From the NCBI GenBank assembly GCA_000434475.1, contig FR879511.1, forward strand, positions 1,972 to 10,559: a DNA stretch of 8,588 nt, in the 5' to 3' direction. The notes beneath the pieces were generated by a model. It made no database searches and was not told the origin of the DNA. It saw nothing but the letters and a program-made list of their open reading frames with translations. How positions within the stretch are numbered: position 1 is the stretch's first letter; every line of letters begins with the position of its first letter. The DNA comes from Dialister sp. CAG:486. Its GTDB lineage: Bacteria > Bacillota > Negativicutes > Veillonellales > Dialisteraceae. Of this stretch, positions 1-3,954 are shown in pieces. Made by a program: the position numbers and the translations under genes.

Positions 1-707
1 GCCCCCCCAGCCTCTGCTTCCTCGGGGCGGTCGAAAAACTTTTTGCACGGGATGCCATTCGTTTCATCAGCCAGATTCATGAGAAGGAGCTTCTTTTTGC
101 TGCGAAGCTCGCGGACCTCGATAGAAATCACCGTGCCGACAAAAATGACACCATCCTTCTCTTCATTCACGCTACGGATCTCGATGGCCTCTCCCTTGAT
201 ATGCTTCCTGCCAAGGTATATGCCATTCACTGCGCCGCTTTTTTTGGCAGCGGGCGAAGGTGCTGCGAAAGCACTCTTCGGCAGGACGCTCGAAAGAGAT
301 GGCAGACTGCTCGGCATGGAGATCCCCGGCATCGGTATCTCTTCTGCCATTGCCGGTACCGTCATTTCCGCTTCCTGCGCCGCGGCGATATCGTCAGCGG
401 TCGGGAAGACAGGGATATCCGGCGCAAGGCTGTAGCTCTCCATGGGTTCTTCCGGCGGCGGGAAATCCACCGGCGGCATATCCGGATCCATCATGGGCGC
501 TGCGGGCGCAAAAACCACACTCGACACATCATCACCATTGATATAGATCGTTTCCACGCATGCCAAAGCCGGCCCCATATCTTTGAGTGCCTTCAATGCG
601 GCTTCTTTATGGTCGGCCTTGATGTACCATGCGCGGCTCTCGGTGTCGATCTCCATCAAAGTGATGACGGATCCCGCCTGTCGGGACTTCAGACGATACT
701 TTCCCAT
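1..707 (-). CDS. polC: DNA polymerase III PolC-type alpha subunit, N-terminal part (runs off the window)
   Basis: This is the first 235 codons of the Gram-positive replicative DNA polymerase, with the rest beyond the left edge. The ATG at 707-705 follows AAAGGAG (719-713) with a 5-base spacer. Residues 1-65 form a small N-terminal domain. Residues 66-155 are a low-complexity Pro/Met/Ala/Glu linker (for example MPPVDFPPPEEPME at 77-90). From about residue 163 the PolC OB-fold begins: IKGEAIEIRSV at 170-180 and GTVISIEVRELRSKKKLLL at 191-209, then NLADETNGIPCKKFF at 211-225. This matches the family pattern of an EVRELRSG-like stretch followed by a TDYTDSI-like stretch. An OB-fold this close to the start fits PolC and not DnaE, where PHP comes first. 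PHP, exonuclease and polymerase domains are not visible here. The region before the OB-fold appears clearly shorter than in Bacillus PolC. Identification is by remembered family patterns. Confidence 0.88.
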   Translation of the reverse strand, partial: MGKYRLKSRQAGSVITLMEIDTESRAWYIKADHKEAALKALKDMGPALACVETIYINGDDVSSVVFAPAAPMMDPDMPPVDFPPPEEPMESYSLAPDIPVFPTADDIAAAQEAEMTVPAMAEEIPMPGISMPSSLPSLSSVLPKSAFAAPSPAAKKSGAVNGIYLGRKHIKGEAIEIRSVNEEKDGVIFVGTVISIEVRELRSKKKLLLMNLADETNGIPCKKFFDRPEEAEAGG

Positions 708-770
708 AGAATCTCCTTTCGAGGTATAGATAACACAGGTGGTGGCATTTCGACTTTTTAGGATGAGACA

Positions 771-805
771 TTAGAAATTAGGGATTAGGGATTAGGGATT
801 AGAAA
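771..805 (+). repeat. Heptad tandem repeat, TTAGGGA type, 5 units
   Basis: Five consecutive 7-bp units are seen: TTAGAAA (771-777), three identical TTAGGGA units (778-798), and TTAGAAA (799-805). The outer units differ from the inner ones by GG to AA, giving a symmetrical array. The period is 7 and not 6, so this is not the vertebrate telomere repeat, and only three G-tracts are present. Confidence 0.9.
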
Positions 806-812
806 TCCCAAT

Positions 813-847
813 TGACTGGTGACTGGCGACTAGTGACTAGTCACTAA
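813..847 (+). repeat. Heptad tandem repeat, TGACTAG/TGACTGG type, 5 units
   Basis: Five units in register: TGACTGG (813-819), TGACTGG (820-826), CGACTAG (827-833), TGACTAG (834-840) and TCACTAA (841-847). The same unit family, in the opposite orientation, forms the array at 2638-2672. The last unit runs into the right arm of the 10-bp inverted repeat. Confidence 0.9.
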
Positions 848-882
848 ATGCCACCGTCAGGCATTGCCATGATTTACGCTCC

Positions 883-910
883 GCGGCGCTTCTATATTTT
901 GATGCGCCGC
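883..910. repeat. GC-rich hairpin of the intergenic repeat family
   Basis: GCGGCGC (883-889) and GCGCCGC (904-910) form a perfect 7-bp stem around a 14-base AT-rich loop. Read on the minus strand, it follows the heptad array downstream of the VanW gene. There is no T-tract after it in that direction, so it is not a canonical intrinsic terminator. The minus-strand order CGGCGCAT, AAAAT, GAAGCGCCGCGGAG closely matches the plus-strand hairpin at 3814-3838, which marks it as a dispersed repeat. Confidence 0.7.
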
Positions 911-914
911 TCCA

Positions 915-942
915 CCATTTCTCATTTCTAATTTCTCATCAC
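915..942 (-). repeat. Heptad tandem repeat, GAAATGA type, 4 units, abutting the VanW-gene stop
   Basis: On the minus strand the units are GTGATGA (942-936), GAAATTA (935-929), GAAATGA (928-922) and GAAATGG (921-915). The array starts one base after the TGA stop (946-944) of the VanW-domain gene and leads directly into TGGAGCGGCGC, the first arm of the hairpin at 883-910. Confidence 0.85.
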
Positions 943-943
943 T

Positions 944-2332
944 TCATGCTCCCTTCTTCACTGCCTCAGGGGAGGGCGGCTCGGATGGCTGGGGAGGATC
1001 ATCCGGTTTCACCTTATAGGTGATGACGGTGTCGACCGGTTCATAGTCAGAGAAGAAGCTGTCGTGGTAGATGCGGCCGTCAGCCCACTTGACAGACTGC
1101 GTGACGAGGACATTGTGTCCTTCGTGGCCTTCCTCGACCTTTTTATCCTCTTCCTGCGAAGGGTCGACACGGATCACGGTCTTAAAAGGCAGGATTTCAT
1201 CGCTCTTTCTTGCGATCTCTACGAAAGAGGGCTTGTCTTCCTGATTTCCTAAGATGCGCACGGTCACAGCACCCGGTTCGTAGACCGCATAAATGTAGAC
1301 GCCATGCTTCAAATGATTCAGGAAGCAAAAATCGAGAGAACCTTCCGCGACGGTCGCATCACGCCCGATCGGCGCATAGGACGCCGGCGAATAGTGGCAG
1401 GTCCGCTCTGTCACGGCAAGCCCTGACAGGATGACGGCATTGAAGAGCGTCGTACTCACCTGACAGACGCCGCCGCCTGTCCCCGGCTCGACCTTGCCAT
1501 TGATAATGACAGGGGCTTCGAGATAGCCATTCGCGCTGGAACGGGAGCCTGTCGCCTGGTTATAGGAAAAAGAGACTTCCGGTGCGATGTACCTGCCGCT
1601 GATACTGTTTGCAGCGATTTCGATATTTCTGCTGCGGTTGCCCCCGGGATAAAAGGTGGTCGTGTATTCGGCAAGGACTGCATTGATTTCCTTGGCAGCC
1701 TCCTTTGTCATATTCGGCTTCTGGATGTCTGTGGCCGGGATCTCCACCTCTCCGCTTTCGCCCTTTTTGAGTTGAAGTGCGGCTGCTTCTTCCAGTGCCG
1801 CCTTGTCGATTTTCATGGAAGGCCTGCCTTCATCGAAGGAAACGGATCCGTCTTTCCCAAACCGGGGCTTCGCATTGACAGGAGGCTTTGCATACTTGGC
1901 GGCCAGCTGGGCGATATCCTCAGTGAGGTGCTTCTCATCAAAAGAAGCATCGATGGCCGCGCTCTGCCCGGTGAGGAGGATCCGCCAGCGATCGTACCAG
2001 CGCTGGAAGAGCCCGCCCGTCCGTCCAAGAGCCATGGCTTTCTCTATGGCCTTCTCGTCATAGCGAACAGAGAGTGAGCGGAAGGAGATCTCTTCGTGAG
2101 CATCCTCCTTTGTGAGTAGCAGCTTCCCCTGCAAAAGATCCGCATTTTTCACGGAAAAAAGCTCCTTGAGCCCTTCCTCCGTCGCGCCGCCTGCCTTTGT
2201 CCCATGGATGGTGACGCCGGGGATGACCCTGTCGTCACTCACCCAGAGAAACGGCGCGCTTCCGATGCTGATAACAGCCAGTGTGAAAACCAGTCCGAAT
2301 ATCCGCTTCCAGCGGTATCGTCTTTTACTCAA
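944..2332 (-). CDS. VanW-domain, membrane-anchored envelope protein with C-terminal G5 domain
   Basis: This 462-residue protein is probably anchored in the membrane with its bulk outside. A basic N-terminus (MSKRRYRWKR) precedes a hydrophobic segment at 11-30, read as an uncleaved signal anchor. Residues about 60-215 resemble the peptidoglycan-binding-like region usual upstream of VanW (PF12229 type), including YAKPPVNAKP at 147-156. The VanW domain spans about 232-365, with the hallmark GGGVCQVSTTLFNA at 286-299. Residues about 372-442 look like a G5 domain (LPFKTVIRVDP, then EGHEGHNVLVTQSV), and a Pro-rich tail ends the protein. VanW takes its name from vancomycin-resistance clusters, but its function is unresolved; cell-wall binding or remodelling is an inference. 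Nothing around it suggests a resistance cluster. The start is a TTG at 2332-2330 preceded by GAAGGG. Heptad repeats flank the gene on both sides. Confidence 0.9.
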   Translation of the reverse strand: MSKRRYRWKRIFGLVFTLAVISIGSAPFLWVSDDRVIPGVTIHGTKAGGATEEGLKELFSVKNADLLQGKLLLTKEDAHEEISFRSLSVRYDEKAIEKAMALGRTGGLFQRWYDRWRILLTGQSAAIDASFDEKHLTEDIAQLAAKYAKPPVNAKPRFGKDGSVSFDEGRPSMKIDKAALEEAAALQLKKGESGEVEIPATDIQKPNMTKEAAKEINAVLAEYTTTFYPGGNRSRNIEIAANSISGRYIAPEVSFSYNQATGSRSSANGYLEAPVIINGKVEPGTGGGVCQVSTTLFNAVILSGLAVTERTCHYSPASYAPIGRDATVAEGSLDFCFLNHLKHGVYIYAVYEPGAVTVRILGNQEDKPSFVEIARKSDEILPFKTVIRVDPSQEEDKKVEEGHEGHNVLVTQSVKWADGRIYHDSFFSDYEPVDTVITYKVKPDDPPQPSEPPSPEAVKKGA

Positions 2333-2339
2333 TGATAGT

Positions 2340-2345
2340 CCCTTC
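2340..2345 (-). promoter_or_regulatory. Ribosome-binding site supporting a TTG start for the VanW gene
   Basis: On the minus strand GAAGGG (2345-2340) lies 7 bases before TTG (2332-2330). No ATG in this frame lies close to the membrane anchor, and starting at TTG keeps the basic stretch plus hydrophobic segment intact, so TTG is the likely start. Confidence 0.6.
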
Positions 2346-2365
2346 GTTTCGTATATGACATTTGA

Positions 2366-2393
2366 GGTGTAAGGTGTATGGGTTCAGGATTAG
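2366..2393 (+). repeat. Degenerate heptad array, 4 units beginning GG
   Basis: Units GGTGTAA (2366), GGTGTAT (2373), GGGTTCA (2380) and GGATTAG (2387) keep a strict 7-base spacing, each beginning with GG, although their sequences have drifted. The next seven bases, CCCCTAG, also end in a TAG like the other family members. It lies just upstream of the VanW-gene RBS. Confidence 0.6.
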
Positions 2394-2437
2394 CCCCTAG
2401 GGCGTGCTGCCCTTTGATTAGGGTTGAAAGTCTCTCT

Positions 2438-2476
2438 TGAATGAGGAATGAGAAATGAAGGTGGCGGCTTCGCCGC
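2438..2476 (+). repeat. Heptad array GAATGA type leading into a GC-rich hairpin
   Basis: Units TGAATGA (2438-2444), GGAATGA (2445-2451) and GAAATGA (2452-2458) are followed by AGGTGGC and then a hairpin, GCGGC (2464-2468) TTC GCCGC (2472-2476). This is the same order, heptads then AAGGT then GC-rich hairpin, as at 3777-3838, and on the other strand at 942-883. Confidence 0.8.
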
Positions 2477-2570
2477 GAATAGTTATAGGGCGATGCCCGA
2501 AGGTTCCTTGGATAGCAGGTTTCCCGTTTGAGCATTCCCAAACATCGACCACCTGGCCGCGAATGACAAA

Positions 2571-2608
2571 GATTTCTCGCTGACGCTCGAAATGACGATA
2601 CGAGCGTC
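2571..2608. repeat. REP-like palindrome with tandem G.A mismatches plus an 8-bp inverted repeat
   Basis: On the minus strand TTTCGAGCGTCAGCGAGAAA (2592-2573) can fold as TTTC/GAAA, then a tandem G.A / A.G mismatch, then GC/GC closing a GTCA loop. I recall a widespread intergenic repeat of this shape in many bacteria (GAGCGAAGCGA core), which also has tandem G.A positions. An alternative fold uses GACGCTCG (2582-2589) with CGAGCGTC (2601-2608), a perfect 8-bp stem with an 11-base loop. The two folds share bases and exclude each other. It lies downstream of holA. Confidence 0.6.
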
Positions 2609-2637
2609 TGATGTCTCCCAGTCTTTTAGTCTCATCC

Positions 2638-2672
2638 CTAGCCACTAGTCACTAGTCACCAGCCACCAGTCA
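2638..2672 (-). repeat. Heptad array TGACTAG/TGACTGG type, 5 units, abutting the holA stop
   Basis: On the minus strand the units are TGACTGG (2672-2666), TGGCTGG (2665-2659), TGACTAG (2658-2652), TGACTAG (2651-2645) and TGGCTAG (2644-2638). The array begins one base after the holA stop TAA (2676-2674). It is the same unit family as 813-847 but in the opposite orientation. Confidence 0.9.
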
Positions 2673-2673
2673 C

Positions 2674-3675
2674 TTATTTTCTCAAACAATACTTCAGCAG
2701 CAAATCTTTGAGTTCGAGCTCCGAGGCGCCTTGGCGGGACACGAGCTGGTACTTCATGATCTCCAGAAGAAACCACTCCGCCTCTTCTTCCGTGACCTTC
2801 CTTGCCTCGGCCTGCACGGCCCGCCACTGCCAAGAGGATCTCACCCCCAGCGCCTGCTGGATACGGGTGGGCGGTACGTGATTCCTTTCCATTTCCTTCA
2901 AGATCTTGATCTTTCTGAATTTGGAAGAAAGAAGTCCGAGATTTTTGATCGTGGTGGTCATATCCGTGAAGACGCGGTCCGCACTCTCTAAGACCAGCTG
3001 TGATTTTTTGTCCAGAAGAGCATCAACGAATTTGAAGATCCCCTGATTCATGTAGTCGGGAAGTGCAAGCTCCAAAAGCTCCTTCGTCACGACGGACTTT
3101 TCCCCGCACATCAGTACCATCTTATCACATTCCGTCTGCAAAAGGGGAAGGGAAATCGTATCCCACGAGGAGAGTACATCCTCCAAATAAGTCCGTGCGG
3201 AGAAATCGACACGCTTGCCCGCTGCTGACAGGAGACGTATCATCGCACCTGCCGCATCACGCGGCAAAAGGAGCGAAAGCTCTTCACTGTAGCAGACAGA
3301 CAGCAGCCCTTTCACGATCTTCGTTCGCTTGTCCGGCTTTCCATCGAGCTGGATCAGGCAGAAAATATCAGGCGGCAGGCCTTGCAGCACCTCTACAAAG
3401 TGGAGGGCCGCCTTTTCTTCTTTCTCCGCTTTCGAAATGCGCTTCAGGAAGGGGGGATTGTGTATCACGACCGCAGTCGCACTGGAAAAAAGTGACTGCC
3501 CTGCCAGGGCATTCTCATACTCTTCCAGACTTCCCTCTCCATCGAACAGAACGGGATCGGGCGGATCTCCCTCAAAATAGGCCTTGAGCAGTCCCTCCCG
3601 ACGAAGGGCAAGGGATACCAGATCTTCACCATAGAGAAAGCAGCAGTTCTTTTTATTTAACTTTTTGGCAGGCAT
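2674..3675 (-). CDS. holA: DNA polymerase III delta subunit (clamp loader)
   Basis: HolA is the subunit of the clamp-loader complex that opens the sliding clamp during replication. The 333-residue length fits the family (about 330-345). The N-terminal degenerate AAA+ region shows NCCFLYGEDLVSLALRREGL at 10-29, LAGQSLFSSATAVVIHNPPF at 57-76 (the SLF...VV pattern of delta) and FCLIQLDGKPDKRTKIVKGL at 105-124. The helical C-terminal part shows NQGIFKFVDALLDKK at 210-224 and ILKEMERNHVPPTRIQQALG at 258-277, then a closing LELKDLLLKYCLRK. There is no Walker A motif, as expected for delta. ATG (3675-3673) follows AAGGA (3689-3685) at 9 bases. It stands alone between two repeat-rich gaps, downstream of comEA-comEC, a common Bacillota order. 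Identification rests on the overall pattern, without a single diagnostic motif. Confidence 0.9.
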   Translation of the reverse strand: MPAKKLNKKNCCFLYGEDLVSLALRREGLLKAYFEGDPPDPVLFDGEGSLEEYENALAGQSLFSSATAVVIHNPPFLKRISKAEKEEKAALHFVEVLQGLPPDIFCLIQLDGKPDKRTKIVKGLLSVCYSEELSLLLPRDAAGAMIRLLSAAGKRVDFSARTYLEDVLSSWDTISLPLLQTECDKMVLMCGEKSVVTKELLELALPDYMNQGIFKFVDALLDKKSQLVLESADRVFTDMTTTIKNLGLLSSKFRKIKILKEMERNHVPPTRIQQALGVRSSWQWRAVQAEARKVTEEEAEWFLLEIMKYQLVSRQGASELELKDLLLKYCLRK

Positions 3676-3735
3676 AAGTGATCGTCCTTGTATAAATGTA
3701 AACAGGAATCAGGAGTGACTGGTGCCAAGTATCGC

Positions 3736-3764
3736 ATTTTCTAAATCACTGTCATTTAAGTCAA
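3736..3764 (-). promoter_or_regulatory. Possible sigma-A type promoter for holA
   Basis: On the minus strand TTGACT (3764-3759) stands exactly 17 bases before GAAAAT (3741-3736). The first matches the -35 consensus at 5 of 6 positions, the second the -10 at 4 of 6. Start of transcription would be about 55 bases before the holA ATG. The 17-base spacer is itself an imperfect inverted repeat, TAAATCACTGTCATTTA on the plus strand, which could be an operator or chance. The weak -10 keeps confidence low. Confidence 0.3.
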
Positions 3765-3776
3765 CTTCCGAATCAA

Positions 3777-3838
3777 GTTAGGAGTGAGGAGTTAGGAGTG
3801 AGGAGTGAAGGTACGGCGCATAAAATGAGGAAGCGCCG
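3777..3838 (+). repeat. Heptad array GTTAGGA/GTGAGGA with GC-rich hairpin
   Basis: Units alternate: GTTAGGA (3777), GTGAGGA (3784), GTTAGGA (3791), GTGAGGA (3798), then GTGAAGG (3805-3811). The alternation implies duplication of a 14-bp pair. The array leads through GTA to a hairpin, CGGCGC (3814-3819) with GCGCCG (3833-3838), loop 13 bases. The hairpin and the GCGGAG after it match the minus-strand copy at 883-910. Confidence 0.85.
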
Positions 3839-3954
3839 CGGAGTTTTATATAACAGAGCGAGGAGACATTCGACGCGAATAGCGAGCTATTTAAGGAGAA
3901 TATCGACGACGCTATGTATAAAAAATCCATATGGAATCTGATTCTGTGATTTAA

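Larger units (their letters stand above)
741..855. repeat. Composite element with perfect 10-bp terminal inverted repeats enclosing heptad arrays
   Basis: GGTGGCATTT at 741-750 is the exact reverse complement of AAATGCCACC at 846-855. Nearly all of the interior from 771 to 847 is heptad repeat. The arms do not extend beyond 10 bp, and I see no obvious target-site duplication. There is no coding capacity, so if mobile it would have to be moved in trans. The GGTGGC of the arms also recurs at the end of the heptad array at 2438-2465, suggesting it is part of the same repeat family and not chance. Confidence 0.55.
708..943. other. Intergenic gap polC/VanW gene, packed with repeats
   Basis: This 236-base gap separates the start of polC from the stop of the VanW gene. 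It holds the polC ribosome-binding site, a 10-bp inverted repeat (741-750 and 846-855) enclosing two heptad arrays, a GC-rich hairpin (883-910), and a third heptad array ending next to the VanW stop codon. I see no gene, no T-tract terminator and no convincing promoter. The bases TATCTA or CTATAC on the minus strand just upstream of the polC RBS could serve as a -10, but no good -35 stands at the right distance. Confidence 0.7.
2333..2673. other. 341-base gene-free gap between the VanW gene and holA, mosaic of repeats
   Basis: The gap holds, from left to right: the VanW-gene RBS, degenerate heptads (2366-2393), a small hairpin (AGGGC 2399-2403 with GCCCT 2409-2413), a GAATGA heptad array (2438-2458) leading into a GC hairpin (2464-2476), a GGGC/GCCC mini-hairpin (2488-2498), an inverted repeat GTTTG/CAAAC (2526-2543), a REP-like palindrome (2571-2608), and a TGACTAG-type array (2638-2672). 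CCGCGAAT occurs twice (2473-2480, 2557-2564). A minus-strand frame of 75 codons crosses it, but it is made of these repeats and is not called. I see no convincing promoter for the VanW gene. Confidence 0.7.
3676..3954. other. 279-base gap between holA and comEC: repeats and small palindromes
   Basis: Next to holA it holds the holA RBS, two heptads GGAATCA and GGAGTGA (3705-3718) and a possible promoter (3736-3764). In the middle lies a heptad array with its GC hairpin (3777-3838). The comEC-side part (3839-3954) contains ATTCG ACG CGAAT (3868-3880), ATAGC GA GCTAT (3879-3890), which overlap, an ATAGCG/CGCTAT pair (3879-3884, 3910-3915), and TCCATATGGA next to a run of A. On the minus strand TCCATATGGA is followed by six T just after comEC, but the stem is only 3 bp, so I do not call a terminator. 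No gene is seen. Confidence 0.65.

Noticed and set aside
201..761. Plus-strand frame of 186 codons at the left end
   Set aside because: It lies opposite polC and runs on into the repeat gap. The translation looks like the antisense of a GC-rich coding sequence, whereas the minus strand shows the PolC OB-fold.
778..798. Telomere-like or G-quadruplex sequence (TTAGGG runs)
   Set aside because: The period is 7 (TTAGGGA), not 6, and only three GGG tracts are present, one short of a standard intramolecular quadruplex.
883..910. Intrinsic terminator for the VanW gene
   Set aside because: The hairpin has no T-tract on the 3' side of the minus-strand transcript, and a near copy occurs at 3814-3838, so it is better described as a dispersed repeat.
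771..942. CRISPR array
   Set aside because: The repeats are 7 bp, directly adjacent and without spacers, and no cas gene is nearby.
944..2332. Vancomycin resistance determinant
   Set aside because: VanW domains occur in many Bacillota envelope proteins. No vanA/B-type ligase, vanH, vanX or two-component system is present.
2418..2645. Minus-strand open frame of 75 codons between holA and the VanW gene
   Set aside because: It is built from the REP-like palindrome, the GC hairpin and the GAATGA heptads, whose reverse strand happens to lack stops. I saw no good RBS and no recognisable domain.
3063..3587. Plus-strand frame of 174 codons
   Set aside because: It lies wholly within holA on the opposite strand, is rich in Arg/Ser/Pro as shadows usually are, and has no recognisable domain.
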